A stretch of 64,000 nucleotides of DNA, from NCBI RefSeq assembly GCF_037935975.1, contig NZ_CP149817.1, forward strand, positions 2,976,001 through 3,040,000. The letters are read 5' to 3'. Shown one piece after another: positions 1-7,593 of this stretch. Each line of letters begins with the position of its first letter. Positions within the stretch are counted from its first letter, which is position 1. This stretch comes from Teredinibacter turnerae (GTDB lineage Bacteria > Pseudomonadota > Gammaproteobacteria > Pseudomonadales > Cellvibrionaceae). A model generated the notes under the pieces. It was not told the origin of the DNA, did not search any database, and saw only the letters and a list, made by a program, of their open reading frames with translations. The position numbers were made by a program, and so were the translations under genes.

Positions 1-1053
1 ACTCGATTGAAAGTATTTCTGTTTTCTTACCTTCGGCTTTTTATCTTGGTGGTCCACAAACCTCGCATCGCGTTTACGATAGAGGGTATCCGCAATATAG
101 GCATTGACGCCTTTCTCTGCGCAATAGTCTAAATTCGCCCCACTATGAAACCCAGCATCTGCCAGCAGTTGACAGCCATCTAGCCTGTCAGATGCAAGGA
201 GTTTATCAATCATGGGCTGGAGTGTGGATTGTTCGCTATCACCAGTTACATCAGCATTGACAATGACCTGATTCGGTTTATCGGTTGCGGCCAAACCGAC
301 GTACCCTTGTAAGGCACCACCGTTACCGGACATCATATTGGCGCTATCAGGATCGGTGAGGTTGTTTTTACGAACTTTTCCGTTATGCCCCCGTTTATCC
401 ACCATGTCATTGAGGGCCGATTTCAGCTTTTTATTGATGCGCTTGAGTTTTGCTATCTGTTTTTCTTCTTTTTCACGCACCGTGGTGTTCACCACGGCCT
501 CAGCATCTTCTTGACGATGCCGTGCCATGACTCGCCTTACTACACGTTGAATTTTTTGATGTTTCTTCGTGAAGTCGGCCTTAGTTCCCGACCATTCCTT
601 CGGGGCGTTTGAGGGAATTTTACAGCCATCCAATGCCAGTGTGTCACCACCAATCAGGCCCAGGTAATCACACTGCAACACGATTTCTATAAATATGCCT
701 TCAAGTCGTTGAGAGTTCTTTGAAACAAACGCGGCGATAGTGGAATGATCCGGGGTGAGAAAACCAGAGAGTGCCATGAACACTGTATTGTATCGGCACA
801 AATGTTCGATTTTACGGCTGCTGGTTATTCCGCGATGATACGCAGAAAGTATGATCTTGAGGAGAGTGCCCGGGCTATATGCCGATGCGCCACCCGCATC
901 GTTGTTAAAATCGCTTTCAAACGACGAGAGATCTAACACATGATCGACAATCAAGCAGACTGTCGCGTCAAAGCTGCCCTCTGTTATTTGTTCCTCGGGA
1001 ATAACAGCGACAAATTCCCCCTGTTTATCATTACCTTGCTTGTAATGCGCCAT
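1..1053 (-). CDS. IS1182-type transposase, copy A (partial, cut by window start)
   Basis: DDE transposase of the IS1182/DUF772 type. Only residues 1-351 of about 499 are in the window; the C-terminal part with the final Glu lies off the left edge. The sequence matches the complete copy at 4927-6426 with a constant offset of 5373, and I found no difference from position 1 to 1093. The first two catalytic Asp motifs are present (LALDGCKIP and LLADAGFHSG). Upstream, 60 bp of leader join it directly to the attC crossover at 1146-1153, so it sits where the next cassette of the array should start. The identical second copy points to recent duplication or transposition. Confidence 0.9.
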   Translation of the reverse strand, partial: MAHYKQGNDKQGEFVAVIPEEQITEGSFDATVCLIVDHVLDLSSFESDFNNDAGGASAYSPGTLLKIILSAYHRGITSSRKIEHLCRYNTVFMALSGFLTPDHSTIAAFVSKNSQRLEGIFIEIVLQCDYLGLIGGDTLALDGCKIPSNAPKEWSGTKADFTKKHQKIQRVVRRVMARHRQEDAEAVVNTTVREKEEKQIAKLKRINKKLKSALNDMVDKRGHNGKVRKNNLTDPDSANMMSGNGGALQGYVGLAATDKPNQVIVNADVTGDSEQSTLQPMIDKLLASDRLDGCQLLADAGFHSGANLDYCAEKGVNAYIADTLYRKRDARFVDHQDKKPKVRKQKYFQSS

Positions 1054-1145
1054 GCCAGACTCCGTTAAGCGGCGGTAGAGTCTATTTTAACCCTTTAGAA
1101 GCTCCTGTTCTGCAGGTTTTTGATGATTTTTCGAGTTTTTCGACA

Positions 1146-1263
1146 GCTTCAACGCTTCGCTCACCCGCACATACTGCAGAGAGCGTTTTTGTGTATTGTG
1201 GAGCACAGCGACACACAAAAATGAGCGTAGCAGTATGTATCGGTGTGCAGCGGCTTGTTATGT
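1146..1263 (-). repeat. attC site of the ATPase cassette
   Basis: Integron recombination site, 118 bp, read on the minus strand. The R'' core is ACATAAC (1257-1263) and the R' core is GTTGAAGC (1146-1153). The two arms are mutually complementary: AGCCGCTGCAC near one end pairs loosely with the GTGCGGGTGAGC side, and ACATACTGC (around 1168-1176) pairs with GCAGTATGT (around 1230-1238). It ends 45 bp downstream of the ATPase stop codon, the normal place for a cassette attC. Confidence 0.75.
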
Positions 1264-1308
1264 GCCGCTCTCAAATATCATACTGAAAACTATGTAATAC
1301 AATTCGAC

Positions 1309-2583
1309 TTATTCGCCAACCATACCCGCCAATTCTTGTTTATAGTGTGTTGTCAAAAATACAATAAAATTTACATCCATAATCCTAATGAACCCCTGAG
1401 AATATTCTAGTATCAATGGCTGTATTTTATGTTTGTTTTGAATTTTGTCTATCCGCGAGAAAAATTGAGTTAACGAACTCTTTGTTATTCTGAATCCATA
1501 TGGGTGATACTTCTTGATATAGTCATGCACATCATCAGTACATATCGCCTTGGATAACTCCTCTCTTTTAGCAGACATCATAAATTTCATTACCCATTTA
1601 GAAATCTTCATCTGAGAATTTTTTGTTTCATCGCAAAATGCCTTAATGAAATTTATGTATCTTGGCGCCTCTTCCTTTGAGATAAAACTCAAAACTGCAC
1701 GCACTTCCGGCCCTGTACCTACATGACAGATATTATCTCTAGTGCTCCAAATATTATATTCTTCACACAATCTATACAAAAGCTCTTGAAGCAATCCAAC
1801 ATTACGATAACAACAACTTAACAGTTCTTCTTCGGCTTCCTCATTGAATTTTATATTTAACAGCTTTTCTCCTTCTCGCAATATTTTCTTTAGTTCGTCT
1901 TTAGTCCAATTATCGGCAGAGATAGTATTTATTCTTCCACTTAAATCTCCATTAAACAGGATAAGCTTATTGCTCTCAAGCCACACTCCTACGATTATGA
2001 ATATATAGGGTGAGTTATCATGAAACGCTTTAAGGTCATATGATATTGATTCCTGCACTTCATTGGGAAGATAGTGAAAATCTTCTAGAACGATATATCT
2101 TTTAAAACCGGATTTATGTAATACGTTGTATATATCATTTGGATTAGAAATATCGATATCAAAACTTGTAGTGGCCACCGCATCTAAGCTTTGTCGGTCA
2201 TTACTTATCTCCCCATCTCCCTTTACTTTTGCGATCAGGGGAATATTTCCCTCACCAGAAAGGGTCACTTTTATCTTAACACCTTTCGTATGTTTCGTTG
2301 TTTTTGTATCAGATATACCGATATCTGCTGATTTCAGCAATGCACCATATATATCTTCCTTTTGCATATTTCGTGTGCATTGAACCACTTCAAAATCAGT
2401 TTCATCTAAATGCTGCTTTCTTAAGCTGGTTTTTCCCTGCTTTGAACTCCCATGGATAACAATATGCTTGTATCGCGTTAAATCGTTAATAAACCTTTCA
2501 TCAACACGGGGTCTTTCAACGTACGTTTTTGGTATTTCTCTCGATACTCCGAAAACATCTCCTAAGCTATATTTTTCCACCAT
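1309..2583 (-). CDS. Single-gene cassette: P-loop (AAA/STAND-like) ATPase of unknown function
   Basis: A 424-aa ATP-binding protein. A Walker A motif (HGSSKQGKTS, about residues 44-53) and a Walker B-like strand (YIVLEDFHYL, about 170) lie in the N-terminal half. The C-terminal half is helical and could hold a winged-helix or lid region. There is no signal peptide or membrane segment, so it should be cytoplasmic. I chose the ATG at 2583 over the upstream TTG at 2604 because a GGGGGAG ribosome site lies 6 bp before it. It is flanked by attC sites, so it is a cassette gene. Base composition is more AT-rich than the core genes to the right, which fits acquisition. Family-level function is not recognised; an NTPase of a phage-defence type is a guess from context. 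Confidence 0.8.
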   Translation of the reverse strand: MVEKYSLGDVFGVSREIPKTYVERPRVDERFINDLTRYKHIVIHGSSKQGKTSLRKQHLDETDFEVVQCTRNMQKEDIYGALLKSADIGISDTKTTKHTKGVKIKVTLSGEGNIPLIAKVKGDGEISNDRQSLDAVATTSFDIDISNPNDIYNVLHKSGFKRYIVLEDFHYLPNEVQESISYDLKAFHDNSPYIFIIVGVWLESNKLILFNGDLSGRINTISADNWTKDELKKILREGEKLLNIKFNEEAEEELLSCCYRNVGLLQELLYRLCEEYNIWSTRDNICHVGTGPEVRAVLSFISKEEAPRYINFIKAFCDETKNSQMKISKWVMKFMMSAKREELSKAICTDDVHDYIKKYHPYGFRITKSSLTQFFSRIDKIQNKHKIQPLILEYSQGFIRIMDVNFIVFLTTHYKQELAGMVGE

Positions 2584-2625
2584 CGAAACTCCCCCTTTAT
2601 TCAAATAGCAAGAATTACTTGAACC

Positions 2626-2736
2626 ACATAACGCCGCTATAAATTGCGGATTTGGAGTTGATTGTTTTGTGGTAGCGTAGCGTTAAGCCACAAAACGAGC
2701 AACGGAAAAGCCGTCAATTTGATAGCTTTGTTAAAT
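2626..2736 (-). repeat. attC site of the DUF2750 cassette
   Basis: 111-bp attC. On the minus strand R'' is ATTTAAC (2730-2736) and R' is GTTATGT (2626-2632). The centre carries a VCR-like inverted repeat: GATTGTTTTGTGG pairs with CCACAAAACGAGC around the GTAGCG/CGTTA loop. The crossover lies 43 bp upstream of the ATPase start. The site belongs to the DUF2750 gene at 3818-4180, from which it has been separated by an IS30 element. Confidence 0.8.
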
Positions 2737-2751
2737 GCGCCGAATTCATAT

Positions 2752-3809
2752 ACTAAGTGCGACACAATTTCCATTAAGAGAGGTAAGGCACGATAATCAA
2801 GGTTTTTTACTCCCGCCAAGAAGTGAGAAACCATAATGAGTTATACGCACCTTACCTCCGAAGAAAGATATAACTTTTCTACAATGAGAAAGCAAGGGCA
2901 CTCAATAGCATATATTGCCAAAGCGTTAGACAGGCACCGTTCGACGCTCTATCGTGAGCTTGAGCGTAACAGCTGCAATCGCATTGATTGCGCTTACCGT
3001 CCCAGTAAAGCTCAGTACCGAGCTCTTGCACGACGTAGCAAGCTCAGGCGTTACTCGCAGTTTTCTAAATCCGACTACCTTCTAGTGCGAAGCTTGCTAC
3101 GCCAGAAATGGAGCCCAGAACAAATAGCTGGCGTACTACCCTCTATCGTCTCCAAAACCATGTCTCATGAAACGATATATAAATACATATGGGCTGATAA
3201 AGCCGATGGTGGAAACCTATGGCAGCACTTAAGGCAATCCACCAAACAACGGCGCAAACGTTACAAAGCCTATGATAGTCGGGGCAGACTCGCAAATAAG
3301 CGCCATATCTCTGAACGCCCCAAGAGTGTTGAAACTCGTAAATACAAGGGCCACTGGGAAATTGATACAGTTATGGGTACCGGCTCCAATGATTGCATAG
3401 TTACACTTGTTGAACGTAAAAGTGGATACGTCCTTATGGGAAAGCTACCCAACAGAAGTACCGCATCCCTCAACGCTAAAACAATCTCCCTAATCAAGAA
3501 AGCTCCGGCCGCATTCAAAACAATTACCGCTGACAATGGGACTGAATTTCATCAATACACGGCAATTGAAAAAGCGACCAACACAAAATTTTTCTTCACT
3601 AATCCTTACCACTCGTGGGAGAGAGGCTCTAATGAAAACTGCAATGGACTCATTCGTCAGTATCTTCCCAAAGGAACCTCGATGGCCTCGCTCAGTCAAC
3701 AGCAATGCAATCGAATTGCCGAAAAGCTCAACTCCAGACCCAGAAAGAGACACAACTTTAAAACACCAGAGGAAGTTTTATATGATTAATTATTTTTGTC
3801 GCACTTGGT
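2752..3809 (+). mobile_element. IS30-family insertion sequence
   Basis: About 1.06 kb element bounded by inverted repeats whose identical core is AAGTGCGACA at 2755-2764 and its complement TGTCGCACTT at 3797-3806. The exact outer ends are uncertain by a few bases. It holds one transposase gene on the plus strand, against the direction of the cassette genes. It sits between the DUF2750 stop codon (about 10 bp away) and that cassette's attC. I could not settle the short target duplication. Confidence 0.85.
2836..3789 (+). CDS. IS30-family transposase
   Basis: 317 aa, full length for the family. The N-terminal helix-turn-helix region starts at LTSEERYNFSTMRKQGHS and runs into RHRSTLYRELERN. The DDE catalytic core has GHWEIDTVMG, TADNGTEFHQ and the glutamate-bearing WERGSNENCNGLIRQYLP, followed by RPRKRHNFKTPEE near the C-terminus. 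All three acidic residues are present, so the enzyme looks intact. It fills almost the whole element between the two terminal repeats. Confidence 0.95.
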   Translation: MSYTHLTSEERYNFSTMRKQGHSIAYIAKALDRHRSTLYRELERNSCNRIDCAYRPSKAQYRALARRSKLRRYSQFSKSDYLLVRSLLRQKWSPEQIAGVLPSIVSKTMSHETIYKYIWADKADGGNLWQHLRQSTKQRRKRYKAYDSRGRLANKRHISERPKSVETRKYKGHWEIDTVMGTGSNDCIVTLVERKSGYVLMGKLPNRSTASLNAKTISLIKKAPAAFKTITADNGTEFHQYTAIEKATNTKFFFTNPYHSWERGSNENCNGLIRQYLPKGTSMASLSQQQCNRIAEKLNSRPRKRHNFKTPEEVLYD

Positions 3810-3817
3810 GCTTGAAA

Positions 3818-4180
3818 CTAAGAGACACTGCTAATAGCCTCGAAATTTCGGATTAACTGCTCCAAAGGTAAATCGAAGCCTGTTAAATTTTTTCCGCTTA
3901 AATTTAGATTAACGAGCCTGTTTTTCTGAATTAGTATTGGCACCACAACTTCCTTAAATTTTTCCCATGAGATACCTCTAGGCTCTACACCTGCTAGCAA
4001 CTCAGGGTTAAGCTTCTTGAGTCTTTGTATCCTCGATTTGGAAGACCAAACCGGCAAAGAAACACGATTATCTTTTACATCAAATTCCAAGAAAGTCCCA
4101 TCTGGATTCTCCGCAAACCAAAGATACTGATTAGCAGTAGCCTCCTGATAAAACTTCTCTATCTGTGCACCAACGCTCAA
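3818..4180 (-). CDS. DUF2750 family cassette gene
   Basis: 120-aa cytoplasmic protein matching the DUF2750 family, whose function is unknown. The family signature is visible in the FYQEATANQYLWFAE start, the central LPVWSSKSRIQRLKK and the final LNLSGKNLTGFDLPLEQLI. The gene lies between the attC at 4192-4293 on its 5' side and the IS30 element on its 3' side. The stop codon is about 10 bp from the IS end, so the coding region appears to have survived the insertion. DUF2750 genes are common in integron arrays, which agrees with the context. Confidence 0.85.
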   Translation of the reverse strand: MSVGAQIEKFYQEATANQYLWFAENPDGTFLEFDVKDNRVSLPVWSSKSRIQRLKKLNPELLAGVEPRGISWEKFKEVVVPILIQKNRLVNLNLSGKNLTGFDLPLEQLIRNFEAISSVS

Positions 4181-4191
4181 CTCGAATATCT

Positions 4192-4293
4192 CCTAACGCT
4201 TTGCTCTGCCGCATTTTTGGAGTGGAGAATTTTGTGCTATTTAAGCACAAAAGGCGCAACGGAAAAAATGTAGGCAGGAGCAACTTGTTATGT
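4192..4293 (-). repeat. attC site of the 155-aa membrane-protein cassette
   Basis: 102-bp attC on the minus strand with R'' ACATAAC (4287-4293) and R' GTTAGGA (4192-4198). Internal complementarity includes TTTGTGCTATTT against AAGCACAAA around 4230-4250. The R'' directly precedes the stop codon of the upstream gene at 4294. Confidence 0.8.
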
Positions 4294-4761
4294 TTATACA
4301 TATTTCTTTGTTACTTCAACTTGAGCTATTTTTTGGAAATATGATACTTTTTCCCTAGCTGACTTTACCATTGCATCTATCAGTTCTACCTCTTGGTCAT
4401 TTTTTCGAAGCAAAATGAATGCGCTTACGTCGGACATTACATTATATGCAGCGAGACGAATGTCATCGTTCGATATAATTTGAACATGATTGAAGGTGCG
4501 CATATATCCTTTATATTCCTCTGAATCCGGTTTTGAATCAATAAACAAGTGGCCCTGAATCAATTCCTGTGATTGTGCGAGGAATTCGACATATTTCAAT
4601 TTCTTCTCATCTTGCAATAGGTAGAAACGCGCTATCGACTCCTTTTTCCGTTCATATGACTTCGTTTTTACAAAAATCAAATATCCCGATACTGCCGATA
4701 TAAATGCACCAAGACCGATTTTAACGGCTGAGTCAACCACGCTTATCCAAGTTAAATCCAT
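4294..4761 (-). CDS. Unknown cassette gene, one predicted membrane helix
   Basis: 155 aa, not recognised. One hydrophobic segment lies at about residues 11-31 (VKIGLGAFISAVSGYLIFV). A long, mostly helical charged tail follows, beginning KTKSYERKKESIARFYLL. The positive residues after the helix suggest that the tail is cytoplasmic. The start ATG has a GAAGGA ribosome site 6 bp upstream, and the leader begins at an attC crossover. The stop codon touches the attC R''. A membrane-anchored cassette protein of unknown role. Confidence 0.7.
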   Translation of the reverse strand: MDLTWISVVDSAVKIGLGAFISAVSGYLIFVKTKSYERKKESIARFYLLQDEKKLKYVEFLAQSQELIQGHLFIDSKPDSEEYKGYMRTFNHVQIISNDDIRLAAYNVMSDVSAFILLRKNDQEVELIDAMVKSAREKVSYFQKIAQVEVTKKYV

Positions 4762-4802
4762 TCAGCATTCCTTCAGTGTACGACCAACATAACGAGACTG
4801 TC

Positions 4803-4894
4803 GAATAACGCCGACATACCTATACCCAGCGGATAATTTCAGGCAACCGATATTTTTAAGCGGCTGCTAAAAAATATCAGCCACGACGTTATTT
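4803..4894 (-). repeat. attC-like site immediately downstream of transposase copy B
   Basis: On the minus strand AAATAAC (4888-4894) and GTTATTC (4803-4809) form the outer pair, with neighbouring CGTCG/CGGCG complementarity. Inside, GATATTTTT and AAAAATATC (about 4851-4880) make a strong hairpin. A second possible crossover, GTTATG, lies at 4788-4793, so the exact recombination point is ambiguous. The R'' is only 32 bp beyond the transposase stop codon. Confidence 0.6.
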
Positions 4895-4926
4895 ACATCT
4901 ATTTTTAAAAAATAGTTACCCCTTCC

Positions 4927-6426
4927 TCAGGCATAACTCCCATATTTCTGTATTTTTACCAAGTTATGTACCGCGCAGAATAAATACCATTGTCCTGCCA
5001 CCTTTTTAAGGCCTCTCAAGCTAAACCAGCGCAATCCCATTATGTGTTTCATATGCGCAAATACGGGTTCGACAATACCAATGCGATCCGAGTAGATGGC
5101 CCTGCCTTCCGGACTGTCCATTTTGCGTTTCATTCGATCAATGGCTCGACTGTTGTTTTTAGGGGTGTCTTTGCGGATACTCACCTGTCTGCCCCGGTCC
5201 TTGACCCCATTACGTAAACACTGGGCTTGCATCGAACAGTTTTTACAGTCGTTGAGGTAACCTTCAAAGCGAATGTATTCGACGCCTTTGTTTTGATATC
5301 CCGAGGAGCAGAGCCAGAGTTCTTTTCCCGCTGGGCACCAACAGCGTTGTGCTTGCGAGTCATAGTCGAAGTCACTCGATTGAAAGTATTTCTGTTTTCT
5401 TACCTTCGGCTTTTTATCTTGGTGGTCCACAAACCTCGCATCGCGTTTACGATAGAGGGTATCCGCAATATAGGCATTGACGCCTTTCTCTGCGCAATAG
5501 TCTAAATTCGCCCCACTATGAAACCCAGCATCTGCCAGCAGTTGACAGCCATCTAGCCTGTCAGATGCAAGGAGTTTATCAATCATGGGCTGGAGTGTGG
5601 ATTGTTCGCTATCACCAGTTACATCAGCATTGACAATGACCTGATTCGGTTTATCGGTTGCGGCCAAACCGACGTACCCTTGTAAGGCACCACCGTTACC
5701 GGACATCATATTGGCGCTATCAGGATCGGTGAGGTTGTTTTTACGAACTTTTCCGTTATGCCCCCGTTTATCCACCATGTCATTGAGGGCCGATTTCAGC
5801 TTTTTATTGATGCGCTTGAGTTTTGCTATCTGTTTTTCTTCTTTTTCACGCACCGTGGTGTTCACCACGGCCTCAGCATCTTCTTGACGATGCCGTGCCA
5901 TGACTCGCCTTACTACACGTTGAATTTTTTGATGTTTCTTCGTGAAGTCGGCCTTAGTTCCCGACCATTCCTTCGGGGCGTTTGAGGGAATTTTACAGCC
6001 ATCCAATGCCAGTGTGTCACCACCAATCAGGCCCAGGTAATCACACTGCAACACGATTTCTATAAATATGCCTTCAAGTCGTTGAGAGTTCTTTGAAACA
6101 AACGCGGCGATAGTGGAATGATCCGGGGTGAGAAAACCAGAGAGTGCCATGAACACTGTATTGTATCGGCACAAATGTTCGATTTTACGGCTGCTGGTTA
6201 TTCCGCGATGATACGCAGAAAGTATGATCTTGAGGAGAGTGCCCGGGCTATATGCCGATGCGCCACCCGCATCGTTGTTAAAATCGCTTTCAAACGACGA
6301 GAGATCTAACACATGATCGACAATCAAGCAGACTGTCGCGTCAAAGCTGCCCTCTGTTATTTGTTCCTCGGGAATAACAGCGACAAATTCCCCCTGTTTA
6401 TCATTACCTTGCTTGTAATGCGCCAT
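4927..6426 (-). CDS. IS1182-type transposase, copy B (complete)
   Basis: 499-aa DDE transposase. The N-terminal DUF772-like domain contains SPGTLLKIILSAYHRG. The catalytic core has Asp in LALDGCKIP, Asp in LLADAGFHSG and Glu in GIVEPVFAHMK. A Cys-rich segment (CWCPAGKEL and DCKNCSMQAQCLRNG) lies before the last motif, as usual in the family. It appears intact. No clear terminal inverted repeats flank it. Instead an attC-like site begins 32 bp after the stop codon, and its leader starts at the R' of another attC (6519-6526). It therefore occupies the array exactly as a cassette would. Copy A at the window start is identical as far as it can be compared. Confidence 0.92.
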   Translation of the reverse strand: MAHYKQGNDKQGEFVAVIPEEQITEGSFDATVCLIVDHVLDLSSFESDFNNDAGGASAYSPGTLLKIILSAYHRGITSSRKIEHLCRYNTVFMALSGFLTPDHSTIAAFVSKNSQRLEGIFIEIVLQCDYLGLIGGDTLALDGCKIPSNAPKEWSGTKADFTKKHQKIQRVVRRVMARHRQEDAEAVVNTTVREKEEKQIAKLKRINKKLKSALNDMVDKRGHNGKVRKNNLTDPDSANMMSGNGGALQGYVGLAATDKPNQVIVNADVTGDSEQSTLQPMIDKLLASDRLDGCQLLADAGFHSGANLDYCAEKGVNAYIADTLYRKRDARFVDHQDKKPKVRKQKYFQSSDFDYDSQAQRCWCPAGKELWLCSSGYQNKGVEYIRFEGYLNDCKNCSMQAQCLRNGVKDRGRQVSIRKDTPKNNSRAIDRMKRKMDSPEGRAIYSDRIGIVEPVFAHMKHIMGLRWFSLRGLKKVAGQWYLFCAVHNLVKIQKYGSYA

Positions 6427-6518
6427 GCCAGACTCCGTTAAGCGGCGGTAGAGTCTATTTTAACCCGTTAGAAGCTTCTGTTCTGCAGGTTTTTGAGGTT
6501 TTTTCGAGTTTTTCGACA

Positions 6519-6606
6519 GCTTCAACGTTCCACTCACCGGCCGGAGCTGCATAGCAGCGGAGGTCAAAGCCAGCTTGCTGGCTGATGGTGGAGAGGCTTG
6601 TTAAAT
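6519..6606 (-). repeat. attC site of the 6607-6990 membrane-protein cassette
   Basis: 88-bp attC with R'' ATTTAAC (6600-6606) and R' GTTGAAGC (6519-6526). The arms contain CCAGCTTGCTGG and GGCCGGAGCTGC-type complementary tracts. R'' abuts the stop codon at 6607. The R' octamer and the next 60 bases are nearly the same as at 1094-1153. Confidence 0.8.
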
Positions 6607-6990
6607 TTATTTGAAACTTTGCGTCGCACAAAATGAACCTAATATAAAGCAGGCATAAGACCCAAAAGCGATGAATATTGAAATATTTGCTATTACGTCG
6701 CCCATTCTTCGAGTACGAATTCCTTTCATGTGGTCCAGGAGCGCATTTTGAGCGAAATACCCAATTGCAATGGCGACGACACCCATCACTACACCTAAAC
6801 CGTAGTACTGTAGCGCAGAGACGAGTTCAACTTTTGCTTTACCTTCAGACCGATTACCTATGAATGTAAGCAGGGCAATCACGGCAGCACCATTGATGGT
6901 TATGGTGTTTCTTAACGCCATATACCCCAGTTGCATCACCGATTTAAATTGCTCTAGTCGAGCTTGGTATTCAAATTCTTCCTTATCGAT
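6607..6990 (-). CDS. Unknown cassette membrane protein, probable ATC start
   Basis: About 127 aa with three hydrophobic stretches (ITINGAAVIALLTFIG, YGLGVVMGVVAIAIGYFA, IANISIFIAFGSYACFILGS). Conventional calling starts at a GTG/ATG at 6939. The same frame is open upstream and encodes an acidic helix (DKEEFEYQARLEQFK). An AAGGAGAG ribosome site stands 5-6 bp before an ATC codon at 6990-6988, and nothing comparable precedes the internal GTG. I therefore place the start at the ATC, a rare start codon or an ATG that has mutated. The function is not recognised. attC sites lie on both sides. Confidence 0.65.
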   Translation of the reverse strand: MDKEEFEYQARLEQFKSVMQLGYMALRNTITINGAAVIALLTFIGNRSEGKAKVELVSALQYYGLGVVMGVVAIAIGYFAQNALLDHMKGIRTRRMGDVIANISIFIAFGSYACFILGSFCATQSFK

Positions 6991-7007
6991 GTTCGCTCTC
7001 CTTAAAA

Positions 7008-7089
7008 TTTAACGCCGCCAGCAAAGGCGAGCAACTTGTTGCGAGTCCAGCGCACGTAGTGCGCGATTTTGGCTGGCCTTGTTATGCAC
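7008..7089 (-). repeat. attC site of the 127-aa unknown cassette
   Basis: 82 bp, R'' GCATAAC (7083-7089) and R' GTTAAAT (7008-7014). The arms AAGGCCAGCC and GCTGGCGGCG are complementary, and GCGCACTACGTGCGC forms the apical hairpin. R'' touches the stop codon at 7090. Confidence 0.85.
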
Positions 7090-7473
7090 TTAATCTCCTA
7101 ACGATAGCGCCTCTGGTTTTCCTTCTTTGAAATGAACCAATACGTATGCATCTTCCCAGCCATTGACGCCAAATTCTATGTCAAAAACACCATTTTCAGT
7201 TGAAGAATATATTCCCGACAGATATAGCTGATCTAAAGCAGAAAAATGCGCTATATCATTCAATCCTAGATAGGCTATTGCTTCACGTTCTATTGATTGT
7301 CTTGAATCGATTAACTTCTTAGCTTGTTCTAACGATGTGGAATACATTTCACTCTTTGAGCCACAGACAGAAACTGCTAAGCCAGATATCGAATTTTCTG
7401 AGAACCAATTATCCGAGCTCCACTCAAATCGTCCTAAGTCTTCATCGGTGATATAAATTTTCTTTTTAAACAT
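7090..7473 (-). CDS. Unknown 127-aa cassette protein
   Basis: Not recognised. The protein is acidic, has no signal peptide or membrane helix, and should be cytoplasmic. It opens MFKKKIYITDEDLGRFEW and contains a probable alpha/beta region around YLGLNDIAHFSALDQLYLSGIY and a WEDAYVLVHF strand near the C-terminus, a pattern common among small cassette-borne or immunity-type proteins. No catalytic motif is visible. It has an attC immediately downstream and another upstream, and is AT-rich compared with the core genes. Confidence 0.7.
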   Translation of the reverse strand: MFKKKIYITDEDLGRFEWSSDNWFSENSISGLAVSVCGSKSEMYSTSLEQAKKLIDSRQSIEREAIAYLGLNDIAHFSALDQLYLSGIYSSTENGVFDIEFGVNGWEDAYVLVHFKEGKPEALSLGD

Positions 7474-7479
7474 GGCTAT

Positions 7480-7593
7480 GCATAACGCCCCGCAGCAGCG
7501 GCCGGAGTGGAGGAGTTAATTTTTACGGTAGCGTAGCGTTTACCGTGAAAATAAACTCCGGAACGTAGGTCCTGCTGGCTGGGTTGGTTATGC
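7480..7593 (-). repeat. attC site of the trypsin-like protease cassette
   Basis: 114 bp, R'' GCATAAC (7587-7593) and R' GTTATGC (7480-7486). A long central inverted repeat pairs GGAGTTAATTTTTACGGTA with TACCGTGAAAATAAACTCC, with the VCR-like GCGTAGCG loop between. The R'' overlaps the protease stop codon. Confidence 0.85.

Noticed and set aside
2637-2834. 65-aa ORF on the minus strand
   Set aside because: It runs through the attC and the left end of the IS30 element, and has no ribosome site or recognisable content.
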